From contig NZ_CP031264.1 of NCBI RefSeq assembly GCF_003258605.2, forward strand, positions 4,092,001 to 4,156,000: DNA of 64,000 bases, read 5' to 3'. This stretch comes from Peterkaempfera bronchialis (lineage in GTDB: Bacteria; Actinomycetota; Actinomycetes; Streptomycetales; Streptomycetaceae). Below the pieces are notes generated by a model that was not told where the DNA came from, made no database searches, and saw only the letters and a list, made by a program, of their open reading frames with translations. Position numbers and translations under genes: made by a program. This document shows positions 34,441-44,006 of the stretch, piece after piece; position 1 is the stretch's first letter, and every line of letters begins with the position of its first letter.

Positions 34441-35976
34441 GTGGACCGCAACGTCACTTCCCGCCCTGGCATGTCCCGCTCCGGTACCTCCGGCTCGGCC
34501 GCGTCCCGTACCGCCGCGTCCCGTACCGCCGCGTCCAGCACCGCCGCATCCAGCCCCGCCGCGTCCAGCCCTGCCGCGTCCCGCACCGGCAGCGCCGCTC
34601 CGGCCCTTCCGCCGGTGGCCTCCTTCGCCGACCTGGACATGCCCCGGGCGCTGCTCACCACCCTGACCCGGGAAGGCGTCACCGCGCCCTTCCCCATCCA
34701 GGCGGCGGCCCTGCCGAACGCGCTGGCCGGCCGTGACGTCCTCGGCCGGGGCCGCACCGGATCGGGCAAGACCCTCACCTTCGGCCTGGCCCTGCTGGCC
34801 CGCATCGCCGGGCAGCGCGCCGAGCCCGGCCGCCCGCTGGCCCTGGTCCTGGTCCCCACCCGGGAACTCGCCCAGCAGGTCACCGACGCCCTCGCCCCCT
34901 ACACGCAGGCGGTACGGCTGCGGGCGGCGACCGTGGTCGGCGGACTCTCCATCTCCCGCCAGGCCCAGACGCTGCGCCGAGGCGCCGAACTGGTGGTGGC
35001 CACCCCCGGGCGGCTGAAGGACCTGATCGAGCGCGGCGACTGCCGGCTGGACCAGGTGGGCATCACCGTGCTGGACGAGGCCGACCAGATGGCCGACATG
35101 GGCTTCCTGCCGCAGGTCACCCAGCTGCTGGCGCAGGTGCGGCCGGACGGGCAGCGGATGCTCTTCTCCGCCACCCTGGACCGCGATGTGGACCGCCTGG
35201 TGCGCCGCTTCCTCACCGACCCGGTGACCCATTCGGTCGACCCGTCCGCTGCGGCGGTCTCCACGATGGAGCACCATGTGCTGCACATCGCGGACACCGA
35301 CAAGCGGGCCGCCACCGCCCGGATCGCCGCCCGCGACGGTCGGGTGATCATGTTCCTGGACACCAAGCGCGGCGCGGACCGCCTGGTGCGCGACCTGCTC
35401 GCCTCCGGAGTCCGCGCGGCGGCGCTGCACGGCGGCAAGTCCCAGCCGCAGCGCAACCGCACTCTGGAGCAGTTCCGCGACGGGCATGTCACCGCGCTGA
35501 TCGCCACCAATGTGGCCGCGCGCGGCATCCACATCGACGGCCTTGACCTGGTCGTCAACGTCGACCCCCCGGCCGACCACAAGGACTATCTGCACCGAGG
35601 CGGCCGCACCGCCCGGGCCGGCGAGTCCGGCACCGTGGTCACCCTGGTGCTGCCCAGCCAGCGCCGCGACATGAAGCGGCTGATGGCCACGGCCGGCATC
35701 ACCCCGCACACCGCACGCGTCCACTCCGCCGACCCCGAGCTGGCCCGCCTCACCGGCGCCCGCACCCCCAGCGGGGTGCCCGTCACCATCGCGGCCCCGG
35801 CCCCCGAGGCGCCCCGGCGCCGTCCCTCCGGGGAGCGCGGCCGCAGGCCGGGCCGGGCCCGTGGCCCGTTCCGGGGCTCCTCCGCCGGTGCCCAGGGACG
35901 GCGCGGCGGTGCGGGCGCGGGCGAGTCCGGCGCGACCGACCGGGCCCCGGCCGTCCGCACCCGCCGCGCCCGCTGA
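34441..35976 (+). CDS. DEAD-box ATP-dependent RNA helicase
   Basis: This 511-residue helicase has the Q motif FPIQAAALPN, Walker A GRTGSGKTLTF, PTRELA, the DEAD box VLDEADQMADMGF, SAT, and motif VI HRGGRTARAGE. It unwinds RNA in ribosome assembly or mRNA turnover and is RhlE/DeaD-like. An N-terminal tail has six five-residue repeats AASRT/AASST/AASSP (15-bp DNA units at 34498-34587), and the C-terminus is Arg/Gly-rich (residues 450-511), probably binding RNA. The GTG at 34441 is preceded by GAGGAAGG. The ATG at 34471 is a weaker option. The last 17 bp including the stop are duplicated directly downstream. Confidence 0.9.
   Translation: MDRNVTSRPGMSRSGTSGSAASRTAASRTAASSTAASSPAASSPAASRTGSAAPALPPVASFADLDMPRALLTTLTREGVTAPFPIQAAALPNALAGRDVLGRGRTGSGKTLTFGLALLARIAGQRAEPGRPLALVLVPTRELAQQVTDALAPYTQAVRLRAATVVGGLSISRQAQTLRRGAELVVATPGRLKDLIERGDCRLDQVGITVLDEADQMADMGFLPQVTQLLAQVRPDGQRMLFSATLDRDVDRLVRRFLTDPVTHSVDPSAAAVSTMEHHVLHIADTDKRAATARIAARDGRVIMFLDTKRGADRLVRDLLASGVRAAALHGGKSQPQRNRTLEQFRDGHVTALIATNVAARGIHIDGLDLVVNVDPPADHKDYLHRGGRTARAGESGTVVTLVLPSQRRDMKRLMATAGITPHTARVHSADPELARLTGARTPSGVPVTIAAPAPEAPRRRPSGERGRRPGRARGPFRGSSAGAQGRRGGAGAGESGATDRAPAVRTRRAR
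34498..34587. repeat. 15-bp tandem repeat in helicase N-terminal region
   Basis: Six in-frame units of gccgcgtcccgtacc type encode AASRT-like pentapeptides. Confidence 0.85.
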
Positions 35977-36010
35977 TCCGCGCCCGCCGCGCCCGCTGAG
36001 AGGCAGCCCC

Positions 36011-36901
36011 ATGGCCCAGCCCGTTCCCGAGCCCGTTCCCGAGCACGCACCCCGGCCGACCGTACGGCCCTGCACCGCCGAGGACCACGGGGCGGTGCTG
36101 GCCCTGGTCGACGCCGACCGGCTCCCCGGCCAGCCGGTCTGCACGGCGGAGATGCTGCACGCCGCGCTCTCCCGCACCGCCGTGCTGGAGACCGGCTGGT
36201 GGTCCGAGATCGAGCCGCCCCGCACCGATGTGCTGCTCGGGGCCGAGGGGCAGGTCACCGGGGTGGTCTGCTGGAGCGTACGGCCCAGGGACGGCGCCGG
36301 GATCGTGCTCTGGCTGCACGGGCGGGAACACCCCGGCACGGTCCGCCACCTGGTGGACCACGCGCTGGCGTCGCTCGGCGAGCACCGGCCCGCCCATGCC
36401 TTCGCCTCCGCCTCGCCGCTGACCCTGGGGCTGCCCGCCCTGCCCGTCACCCACCGCCCGGCCACCGACCGGGCACTGCGCGACGCCGGGTTCGGGCCGG
36501 CGGCCTCCTGGCGCTATATGCGCCACACCCGCAGCGGCAGCGCACCCGCCGAGGCGTACCCGCTCGCCGAGGTGATCAGCCAGGGCGAGGCCGGCTGGCG
36601 GCTGAAGGTCCGCTCGCACGACGGCCCGCCGGCCGCCGAGGCGACGGTTGACGCCCCGGTGGACGGGATCGGCGCCGTCCGGTGGATCGGCGTGGAGGCG
36701 GCCCACCGCGACAACGGCCTCGGGAGCACCCTGCTCCAGCAGGCCCTGCGCACCCTGTACGGGAACGGCGCCCGGGAGGTCATCCTGTACGTGGACGACC
36801 AGCCCGTCGGCGGCGTGGACGACCGCACCGCCGCCAACCGCCTCTACGACGCGGCGGGCTTCACCGAGATCGACCGGCTGCTCTCCTACGTGCGGCCCTG
36901 A
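36011..36901 (+). CDS. GNAT-family N-acetyltransferase, possibly two-domain
   Basis: This 296-residue protein has a clear C-terminal GNAT domain. Motif A is IGVEAAHRDNGLGSTLLQQAL near 223-243 with the acetyl-CoA-binding R-D-N-G-L-G loop, and ANRLYDAAGFTEIDR is near 278. The N-terminal 150 residues may be a second, degenerate GNAT domain (VRPCTAEDHGAVLALVDADR at the start). The substrate is unknown. It resembles but does not clearly match MshD-type mycothiol synthases. The start follows GAGAGGCAG. It is 34 bp after the helicase stop. Confidence 0.85.
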   Translation: MAQPVPEPVPEHAPRPTVRPCTAEDHGAVLALVDADRLPGQPVCTAEMLHAALSRTAVLETGWWSEIEPPRTDVLLGAEGQVTGVVCWSVRPRDGAGIVLWLHGREHPGTVRHLVDHALASLGEHRPAHAFASASPLTLGLPALPVTHRPATDRALRDAGFGPAASWRYMRHTRSGSAPAEAYPLAEVISQGEAGWRLKVRSHDGPPAAEATVDAPVDGIGAVRWIGVEAAHRDNGLGSTLLQQALRTLYGNGAREVILYVDDQPVGGVDDRTAANRLYDAAGFTEIDRLLSYVRP

Positions 36902-36946
36902 ACCGGCGGCGCCCGGGCCCGGCTTGTGTCCGGGCCCGGGTGCTGG

Positions 36947-37930
36947 TCAGCTCCAGTCCACCACCAGCCGGTCCCCCCGCGTCGCCGTGCTGGTCCCGAA
37001 CTCCGAGCAGGCGCAGGCGAACCGCTCGCAGACCCACTCCCAGGCCTCCCCGTGCGCGGCGGAGGTGCGGCCGGGCTCCAGCAGCAGCGGCAGCGCCTCC
37101 AGCCGGACCGGGCGGCAGCGGCCCCCGGGCGGGGCGTCCAGGGTGGCCAGGAAGAGCAGCCCCAGGTCGTTGCGGAGGGCGGGGTGCACGGCGTAGTCGT
37201 CGATGAAGTCGCCCATGTCGTGCAGGATGCTGTGGGCCACCCCGTGGAAGACATGCGCCGAGTGGCCGGAGACCAGGGTGGCGCCCGCGTCCAGCAGCGC
37301 GCAGGCGGCGCGCCGCACATGCGGGGGCGGGCGGGCGGTCATATTGGGCCCCCAGTGCGGGGTGACCAGTACCGCGTCGGCCGCTGCGGACGCCCGTACC
37401 ACCAGTTCCTCCAGCCAGCCGGGAGCGCCCCCGTGGAGGTCGGCCCAGGCCGTGCCGGGGCGGTCCGGGGTGGCCGCGAAGTCCTCCGGGTGGTCGGCGA
37501 CCCCCAGCACCGCCAGCCGTGTCCCGGCCGCCTCCAGCACCTGGAACGCGCGGGCCGCTCCCACCTCGGGCCCGGCGCCGACCGCGCGGACCCCGACCTC
37601 GCCGAGCCGGGCCAGGGTGTCGGCGAGGGCGTCGAAGCCGTAGTCCAGCGCATGGTTGTTCGCCAGCGTCACGCAGTCCACGCCCAGCTCGGCCAGCACC
37701 TCGGCCGCACACGGCGGGGCCCGGAAGAAGAACCGCTTCCCCGGCTGCGGCCAGCGTTCGCCGCGCTCCGAGATGCAGCACTCCAGGTTGAGTACGAAGA
37801 GGTCGGCATCGGCCAGGGCGGCGCGCACCTCCTCGGCGAACAGCTCCCGGCCGCGCCCCCCGGCGGCCAGCCGGGCCGCGACGCCGCGCCCGAGCATGGT
37901 GTCGCCCGCCAGCGCCACGGTGACGGTCAT
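36947..37930 (-). CDS. CapA-family (PGA_cap) phosphoesterase-like protein
   Basis: This 327-residue protein has the metallophosphatase-related CapA fold: ALAGDTMLG (residues 7-15), FVLNLECCIS near 45, LANNHALDYGFDAL near 87, VTPHWGPNM near 189 and VSGHSAHVFHG near 217. CapA proteins take part in poly-gamma-glutamate capsule formation in some bacteria, but many soluble relatives have unknown roles. No signal peptide or membrane anchor is visible, unlike exported CapA. It converges on the GNAT gene. Confidence 0.85.
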   Translation of the reverse strand: MTVTVALAGDTMLGRGVAARLAAGGRGRELFAEEVRAALADADLFVLNLECCISERGERWPQPGKRFFFRAPPCAAEVLAELGVDCVTLANNHALDYGFDALADTLARLGEVGVRAVGAGPEVGAARAFQVLEAAGTRLAVLGVADHPEDFAATPDRPGTAWADLHGGAPGWLEELVVRASAAADAVLVTPHWGPNMTARPPPHVRRAACALLDAGATLVSGHSAHVFHGVAHSILHDMGDFIDDYAVHPALRNDLGLLFLATLDAPPGGRCRPVRLEALPLLLEPGRTSAAHGEAWEWVCERFACACSEFGTSTATRGDRLVVDWS

Positions 37931-38133
37931 CGCCGGTCACCCCGTCCTGCTCGTCGTGCTCGTCATGCTTGTTGTCCCTGCGTCCCCTTTCGAGGATGTG
38001 ACCTGCGAGGGCCGTCGCCAAGCCGCGCCGCTCCGGCCGTGGGCGGGGCGGCGTGGGATCTTGGGGGTCGGGATACGTTGTCGGTTCCGGGGCCCGGTCG
38101 GGCGCCGGTCGCGCAGCCGAGGTGACGCAGCGA

Positions 38134-38409
38134 ATGATCCGCAGGCATGTCAGGGTGTCCGGGAGTGTGCAGGGGGTCTGCTACCGCGACGGCTGCCGCA
38201 GGACGGCCACCGAGCAGGGTGTCGCCGGATGGGTGCGCAACCTCCCCGACGGCAGTGTGGAGGCCGTCTTCGAAGGGCGGCCCGACGCGGTGGAGCGCCT
38301 GGTCGGCTGGGCGCACCACGGCCCGCCCGCCGCCCGGGTGGAGCGGGTCGAGGTGTCCCCCGAGGAGCCGGAGGGCCTGATCGGCTTCGCGGTACTGCCC
38401 ATGCCCTGA
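38134..38409 (+). CDS. acyP: Acylphosphatase
   Basis: This 91-residue enzyme hydrolyses acyl phosphates. RRHVRVSGSVQGVCYRDGCRR (residues 3-23) holds the phosphate-binding loop and catalytic Arg, and GWVRNLPDGSVEAVFEG follows with the catalytic Asn. Phe of the usual VGFRY is replaced (VCYRD). The ATG at 38134 has GAGGTGAC upstream. A GTG at 38122 is in frame. Confidence 0.92.
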   Translation: MIRRHVRVSGSVQGVCYRDGCRRTATEQGVAGWVRNLPDGSVEAVFEGRPDAVERLVGWAHHGPPAARVERVEVSPEEPEGLIGFAVLPMP

Positions 38410-38458
38410 CGGGCGGGCTGCTTGGGCGGGCTGCTCGGGCGGTCGGCTGGAGCGGCGG

Positions 38459-39319
38459 TTACTTGAGCAGCCGCGAGAGCCGGCGGTCGGCCAGCACCCG
38501 GCCCCGGGTCTGGCAGGTGGGGCAGTACTGCAACGACGACTCGGCGAAGACCACCTGGCGGACGGTGTCGCCGCAGACCGGACAGGGCTCGCCCGCCCGG
38601 CCGTGCACCCGCAGGCCCGCCTTCTTCTCCGCCTTGAGCTCCCCGGCGGCCAGCCCCCGGGCCCGCTCCAGGGCGTCCCGCAGCACCGAGCGCAGCGCCT
38701 CGTACAGCCGGTCCAGCTGCTCGTCGTCGAGCTTCGCGGCGATGGCGTACGGGGACAGCCGGGCCGTGTGCAGCACCTCGTCGGAGTAGGCGTTGCCCAC
38801 GCCGGCGAGCAGCGACTGGTCGGTGAGCAGCCCCTTGAGGCGGACGCCGCGCCCGGCCGCGACCGCCGCCAGGTCGTCCCGGGAGAAGCCGTCGGCCAGC
38901 GGGTCGGGACCGAGCCGGGCGATGCCGGGGACCTCGGCCGGGTCGCGTACGACATAGGCGGCCAGCCGCTTGGTGGTGCCCTGCTCGGTCACCTGCCAGC
39001 CCGAGCCGTCGTCCAGCAGCAGCCGCAGGGCGAGCGGCCCCCGACCCGGCTTCGGCGGCGTGGCCGGCATGGACTCCTGCCGGCGGATCCACCCCGCCCG
39101 CGCCAGGTGGAGGACCAGGTGGAGGCCGTCCGCGTCGAGGTCCAGGAACTTGCCGTGCCGGGTGACATCGGTGACGGTGCGGCCGTGCAGCGCCGTCGGC
39201 GGCGGGTCGAAGGTCTTGAGCGCCTGGAAGGCGGCGACCTCCACCCGGGCCACGGCGCGGCCCGCCGACCGCTCGCGGAGGTGGTCGGCGAGCGCCTGGA
39301 CTTCGGGCGACTCCGGCAT
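38459..39319 (-). CDS. Fpg/Nei-family DNA glycosylase
   Basis: This 286-residue base-excision enzyme starts with MPESPEV, so the N-terminal Pro and Glu needed for catalysis are available after Met removal. The helix-two-turn-helix motif is in LLTDQSLLAGVGNAYSDEV near 173 and the C-terminal zinc finger pairs CPVC and CPTC flank residues 243-266. It removes oxidised bases and cleaves abasic sites. The stretch FDPPPTALHGRTV and lack of the canonical MutM loop make me prefer the Nei-like/actinobacterial Fpg2 branch over MutM itself. The start at 39319 is fixed by the need for Pro2. Confidence 0.88.
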   Translation of the reverse strand: MPESPEVQALADHLRERSAGRAVARVEVAAFQALKTFDPPPTALHGRTVTDVTRHGKFLDLDADGLHLVLHLARAGWIRRQESMPATPPKPGRGPLALRLLLDDGSGWQVTEQGTTKRLAAYVVRDPAEVPGIARLGPDPLADGFSRDDLAAVAAGRGVRLKGLLTDQSLLAGVGNAYSDEVLHTARLSPYAIAAKLDDEQLDRLYEALRSVLRDALERARGLAAGELKAEKKAGLRVHGRAGEPCPVCGDTVRQVVFAESSLQYCPTCQTRGRVLADRRLSRLLK

Positions 39320-39431
39320 GCCTCCCATGATGCATCGGCCATGATGCCCCGGCCACGACGCTCCGGCCAGGGTGGTGCGTAGGCCGGGTGCGGCGCACCC
39401 TGGAAGGGGGCAGTGCGCGGAGGTGATTGCG

Positions 39432-39737
39432 ATGCGGACGGAGACGCGGACCCGGTCGAGGAGCGAGACTCAGCCGGTCGTCGGTTGGCATGTGGAGATG
39501 GAGTTCAGCGAACACGCTGACCGGACCAAGGCGGCGGCCCTGCTGAGACTCCAGGACGGAAGCGAGATCAGGGCGCATGGGCATGCGACCCGCCACCCCG
39601 ACGACCCGGTGCAGCAGCGGGTCGGCGAGGAGGTGGCCGCGGCGCGGGCGCTGAACGACCTGGCCCGGCAACTGCTGGCCAAGGCGGGCGGGGAGATCGA
39701 GGAGGTCACCCACCTGCGGGCCTACCTGGCCATGTGA
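39432..39737 (+). CDS. DUF1876 domain protein
   Basis: This 101-residue soluble protein matches DUF1876 by GWHVEMEFSEHADRTKAAALL and RAHGHATRHPDDPVQQRVG, near residues 18-65. The function is unknown. The gene is common in Streptomyces, sometimes near stress genes. Confidence 0.85.
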   Translation: MRTETRTRSRSETQPVVGWHVEMEFSEHADRTKAAALLRLQDGSEIRAHGHATRHPDDPVQQRVGEEVAAARALNDLARQLLAKAGGEIEEVTHLRAYLAM

Positions 39738-39763
39738 GCCAGGCAGGGCGCCCGGGCCGGTCG

Positions 39764-40174
<411 letters not shown>

Positions 40175-40226
40175 GGGGACCATCCCTTTCGTCGGGCGGG
40201 GTGTGCGTGCAGGGACAACTGAAGCA

Positions 40227-40250
40227 CACAACTCAGTTGTGCACAACTGA
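40227..40250. promoter_or_regulatory. Overlapping OhrR operator palindromes
   Basis: CACAACTCAGTTGTG (40227-40241, perfect) overlaps TCAGTTGTGCACAACTGA (40233-40250, perfect 18-mer). A third ACAACTGA word lies at 40215. The site lies between the divergent ohr and ohrR starts. Confidence 0.75.
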
Positions 40251-40282
40251 AAAGTGCCCAATCGATGGTTATCCTGGACGGC

Positions 40283-40780
40283 ATGAGGACCACCCCAGAG
40301 GAAGCCCTGCGGCTGGAGAACCAGGTCTGCTTCGCCCTGCACGCGGCCAACCGCGCCTTCGGCAGCGTCTACCGGGTGCTCCTCAGGGACACCGGGCTGA
40401 CCTACCCGCAGTACCTGGTGATGCTGGTGCTCTGGGAGCACGGCGAGACCACCGTCAAGGGGCTCGGCGAGGCCCTGCGGCTGGACTCCGGGACCCTCTC
40501 GCCGCTGCTCAAGCGGCTGGAGGCAGCCGGTTTGGTGGAGCGCCGCCGCAGCCCGCAGGACGAGCGCTCCGTCTCCGTCAACCTCACCCCTGCCGGGGCG
40601 GAGCTGCGGCACCGGGCCTGCGAGGTGCCGCTGCGGATCGCCGCCTCCACCGGCCTGACCCTGGAGGGGATGGCCGAGCTCCGCACCCGCCTCAACGCCC
40701 TCACCCACGCACTGGACGCGGCGGTCGAGACCGCAGCCGCCGATGATGCCGCCGCCGACGAGGAGCCCGGGGCCGTCTGA
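40283..40780 (+). CDS. ohrR: MarR-family peroxide sensor OhrR
   Basis: This 165-residue regulator has the N-terminal redox Cys in ENQVCFALHAANRAFG at about residue 16, the place of the sensing Cys in OhrR, and the winged helix with SGTLSPLLKRLEAAGLVER near 66. Organic peroxide oxidises the Cys and releases DNA, inducing ohr. The Ala/Asp-rich tail is longer than usual. The ATG at 40283 is preferred; an ATG at 40265 would place the start closer to the operator. Confidence 0.93.
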   Translation: MRTTPEEALRLENQVCFALHAANRAFGSVYRVLLRDTGLTYPQYLVMLVLWEHGETTVKGLGEALRLDSGTLSPLLKRLEAAGLVERRRSPQDERSVSVNLTPAGAELRHRACEVPLRIAASTGLTLEGMAELRTRLNALTHALDAAVETAAADDAAADEEPGAV

Positions 40781-40811
40781 GCACTGCCTCGGGCTCGGCG
40801 CGGGCCCCCGG

Positions 40812-42017
40812 TCAGAGCAGTTCGAGCACGGTGGCGTTGGCCATGCCGCCGCCCTCGCACATGGTCTGGAGGCCGTAGCGGATGCCGTTGTCCCGCATGT
40901 GGTGCACCAGGGTGGTCATCAGCCGGGCGCCGGAACCGCCCAGCGGGTGGCCCAGCGCGATGGCGCCGCCGTTCGGGTTGAGCAGCGCAGGGTCGGCCCC
41001 GGTCTCCTTCAGCCACGCCAGGGTGACCGAGGCGAACGCCTCGTTGACCTCGAAGGCGCCGAAGTCGCCCAGCGACAGCCCGGACCGCTTGAGCACCTTG
41101 GCGGTGGCCGGGATCGGGCCCTTGAGCATGGTGACCGGGTCGGCGCCGACCACGGTCGCGGTGTGCACCCGGGCGATCGGGGTCCAGCCGTGGCGGGCGG
41201 CGATCTCGCCGGTGGTGACCAGCAGCGCCGCCGAGCCGTCCGAGATCTGCGAGGCATTGCCTGCGGAGACCACCCCGTCCGCCCGGAACGGCGTCTTCAG
41301 CGCCGCCAACTGCTCGGCGGTGGAGCCGCGCCGCACGCCCTCGTCGGTGGTGAAGAGCCGCTCGCCGTCTGCGCCCCCCACGCCCTCCGCGCCGTCCCCG
41401 CCGTCCTTACCGTCCGCGCCGGTCACCGGGACCGGCGTGATCTGCCCCTGGAAGCGCCCCTCGTCGATCGCCCGAGCCGCCTTGGCGTGCGAGTCCAGCG
41501 CATAGCGGTCCAGCTCGCCCCGGGTCAGCCCGTACTCGGCGGCGATCATCTCCGCGCCGACGCCCTGGTTGAACTCGATGCCGCCGTAGCGGGCGCGGGC
41601 CAGCGGCCCGTACGGCTCGCCCAGACCGCCGCCCCAGGAGGAGCCCATCGGCACCCGGGTCATCGACTCCACGCCGCCGGCCACCGCGATGTCGTACTGG
41701 CCGGAGACCACCCCGGCGGCGGCCTGGTGCACCGCCTGCTGGGAGGAGCCGCACTGCCGGTCGACGGTGACCGCGGGCACCTCCTCCGGCCAGCCGGCCG
41801 CCAGCACCGCATAGCGGCCGATGCAGGCGGTCTGCTCGCCGACCTGGGAGACGCAGCCCCAGACCACGTCGTCCACCAGCGCCGGGTCCAGGCCGGTGCG
41901 CTCGGCCAGGGCGCGCAGGACATGGGCGGAGAGGTCGGCCGGGTGGATCCCGGCCAGGGCTCCGCCTCGGCGGCCGACGGGGGAGCGTACGGCGTCGACG
42001 ATGACTGCGTCACGCAT
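40812..42017 (-). CDS. Acetyl-CoA C-acyltransferase (thiolase)
   Basis: This 401-residue thiolase has the acyl-binding Cys in VDRQCGSSQQA near residue 88, NEAFASVTLAW near 330, GGAIALGHPLGGSGAR near 354 and the second Cys in QTMCEGGGMAN near 388. It condenses or cleaves acyl-CoA units in fatty acid, steroid or polyester metabolism. A Gly/Asp-rich insertion (residues 210-230) is unusual. It lies directly downstream of the acyl-CoA dehydrogenase (26-bp gap), which supports a beta-oxidation role. Confidence 0.93.
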   Translation of the reverse strand: MRDAVIVDAVRSPVGRRGGALAGIHPADLSAHVLRALAERTGLDPALVDDVVWGCVSQVGEQTACIGRYAVLAAGWPEEVPAVTVDRQCGSSQQAVHQAAAGVVSGQYDIAVAGGVESMTRVPMGSSWGGGLGEPYGPLARARYGGIEFNQGVGAEMIAAEYGLTRGELDRYALDSHAKAARAIDEGRFQGQITPVPVTGADGKDGGDGAEGVGGADGERLFTTDEGVRRGSTAEQLAALKTPFRADGVVSAGNASQISDGSAALLVTTGEIAARHGWTPIARVHTATVVGADPVTMLKGPIPATAKVLKRSGLSLGDFGAFEVNEAFASVTLAWLKETGADPALLNPNGGAIALGHPLGGSGARLMTTLVHHMRDNGIRYGLQTMCEGGGMANATVLELL

Positions 42018-42043
42018 GGGGTGGCCTCTTCCTCTCCGAAGCC

Positions 42044-43201
42044 CTACAGGCCGAGGGACTTGGCGATGACGGTCTTCATGACCTCGCTGGTGCCGCCGTA
42101 GATGCGGGTGACCCGGGCGTCCGTGTAGAGCCGTGCGATGGGGTATTCCAGGATGTACCCGTACCCGCCGTGCAGCTGGAGGCACTTGTCGATCACCCGG
42201 GCGGAGACCTCGGTGCAGAACAGTTTCAGCTTGGCGGCGTCGGCCGGGGTCAGCTCGCCGGTCTCGTGCAGCTCCAGGCCGCGGTCCACCATCGCCTGGG
42301 CGGCCTCGACCTCGGCGGCGCACTCGGCGAGCACGAACTTGGTGTTCTGGAACTCGGCCACACTGCGGCCGAAGACCTTGCGGTCCTTGACGTACTGCAC
42401 GGCGAAGCCGATCGCGGCGGAGGCGGAGGCATAGCCGCCGACCGCGATGGCCAGGCGCTCCTGGACCAGGTTGCGGGTGAGGTAGGAGAAGGCCCTGCCC
42501 TCCTCGCCCAGCAGGTTCTCCACCGGCACCGCGACGTCGGTGAAGGACAGCTCGGCGGTGTCGGAGGAGCGCAGGCCGATCTTCTCCAGCTTGCGGCCCA
42601 CCGTGTAGCCGGGTGAGCGGGTGTCCACGCAGAGGATCGACAGTCCGGCCCGGCGGTCCTCCGGGGTGGCCGGGGAGGTGCGGCAGACCACCAGCATCAG
42701 GTCGGCCTGGACACCGCCGGTGATGAAGGTCTTGGCGCCGTTGAGGACATAGTGGGTGCCGTCCTCGGACAGCCTGGCGGTGGTGGTGATCCCGGCCAGG
42801 TCGGAGCCGGTGCCGGGCTCGGTCATGGCGATGGCGGTCATGATCTCGCCGGAGACGAAGCCGGGCAGCCACCGCTTCTTCTGCTCCTCGCCGGCGTACT
42901 CCAGGAGGTACGGCAGGACCAGGCCGGTGTGCACGCCCGCGCTGCCGAAGCTCACCCCGGCGCGCATGGTCTCCTCGGTGACCACGGCCTGGTACTTGAA
43001 GCCGCCCATGCCGGCGCCGCCGTACTCCTCGGGCACCTCGATGCCGAAGACGCCCAGCTCGCCCAGCTTGAGGTAGAAGTCGCGAGGCGCGTGCCCGGCC
43101 TTCTCCCACTCCGGGTAGACGGGGACGACCTCCTTGGCGATGAAGTCGCGGACGGTCGCCCGGAATGCCTCGTGGTCCTCGGTGAAAACGGTGCGGCGCA
43201 C
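42044..43201 (-). CDS. Acyl-CoA dehydrogenase
   Basis: This 385-residue FAD enzyme introduces the 2,3 double bond into acyl-CoA. It has MTEPGTGSDLAGI near 125, VLNGAKTFITGG near 147, QLHGGYGYILEYPIARLYTDAR near 341 and the catalytic Glu in IYGGTSEVMK near 370. The GTG at 43201 follows AGAAGGGA. It is the promoter-proximal gene with the thiolase, and the divergent TetR gene should control both. Confidence 0.92.
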   Translation of the reverse strand: MRRTVFTEDHEAFRATVRDFIAKEVVPVYPEWEKAGHAPRDFYLKLGELGVFGIEVPEEYGGAGMGGFKYQAVVTEETMRAGVSFGSAGVHTGLVLPYLLEYAGEEQKKRWLPGFVSGEIMTAIAMTEPGTGSDLAGITTTARLSEDGTHYVLNGAKTFITGGVQADLMLVVCRTSPATPEDRRAGLSILCVDTRSPGYTVGRKLEKIGLRSSDTAELSFTDVAVPVENLLGEEGRAFSYLTRNLVQERLAIAVGGYASASAAIGFAVQYVKDRKVFGRSVAEFQNTKFVLAECAAEVEAAQAMVDRGLELHETGELTPADAAKLKLFCTEVSARVIDKCLQLHGGYGYILEYPIARLYTDARVTRIYGGTSEVMKTVIAKSLGL

Positions 43202-43232
43202 GACGGGGATCCCTTCTGCTGGTCGAACGCTT

Positions 43233-43243
43233 GTTAAGTTAAC
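43233..43243. promoter_or_regulatory. Candidate TetR operator GTTAAGTTAAC
   Basis: A perfect 11-bp palindrome lies about 30 bp before the acyl-CoA dehydrogenase start. It may overlap the -35 to -10 region. Confidence 0.5.
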
Positions 43244-43337
43244 GGCCGGTAGAAGCACTGTCCATAGGCCCTGATCCGCCCCACCGCCCTAGAATGCCGA
43301 ATGACCGATCAGCCAAACTCGACTCCGGGACATACGC

Positions 43338-43964
43338 ATGGACGCGGACGTGGACGTGGACACCCGGCGGCCCCCGGGCCACCAGGCCCTGCTGGAGGCC
43401 GCCCGCCAGGAGTTCGCCGAGCGCGGCTACGGCTCCACCTCGATCCGCGACATCGCCCAGCGGGCCGGTGTCAGCCTCTCCGCGCTGTACCACTACTACG
43501 GCGGCAAGCAGGAGCTGCTGTTCGCCCTGCTCGACGAGGGCATGGACCGCTATCGGCAGGCCTGCGACGCCGCGCTCGCCGACGCCGGCGACGACCCCGC
43601 CGAGCGGCTGGAGGCCCTGGTCGAGGCCACCGTCCGGTTCCGGGCCGGACAGCGTGACCGCAGCTCCATCGAACTCACCGAGGACCGCAGCCTCAACGAC
43701 GAGCAGCGCGCTCACTTCCGCCGCCGCCAGGCTGCCGCCACCCGGATGTTCCAACAGGTCATCGAGGACGGCCGGGCCTGCTCCCTCTTTCTCACCCCCT
43801 ATCCCGACGACGCCCGCCGCGCGGTGCTCGCGATGTGCAACGCCGTCGCCCAGTGGTACCGCCCCGAGGGCGCGCTCGCCGTCGACGACCTGGTCGAGCG
43901 CTATGTCTCGCTGGCCCTCACCCTGGTCGAGTACCACCCCCGCCGGGCCCGCCGCACGCCCTGA
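43338..43964 (+). CDS. TetR-family repressor
   Basis: This 208-residue regulator has the N-terminal helix-turn-helix in GSTSIRDIAQRAGVSLSALYHYYGGK (residues 33-58) and a C-terminal ligand domain. It is divergent from the acyl-CoA dehydrogenase/thiolase unit and probably senses an acyl-CoA. The N-terminal MDADVDVDT is acidic and could be trimmed at an internal start. Confidence 0.9.
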   Translation: MDADVDVDTRRPPGHQALLEAARQEFAERGYGSTSIRDIAQRAGVSLSALYHYYGGKQELLFALLDEGMDRYRQACDAALADAGDDPAERLEALVEATVRFRAGQRDRSSIELTEDRSLNDEQRAHFRRRQAAATRMFQQVIEDGRACSLFLTPYPDDARRAVLAMCNAVAQWYRPEGALAVDDLVERYVSLALTLVEYHPRRARRTP

Positions 43965-44006
43965 GCCGGGTGACCGGCAGCGCTGCGGCGTGGGTAGGCT
44001 CGGATC

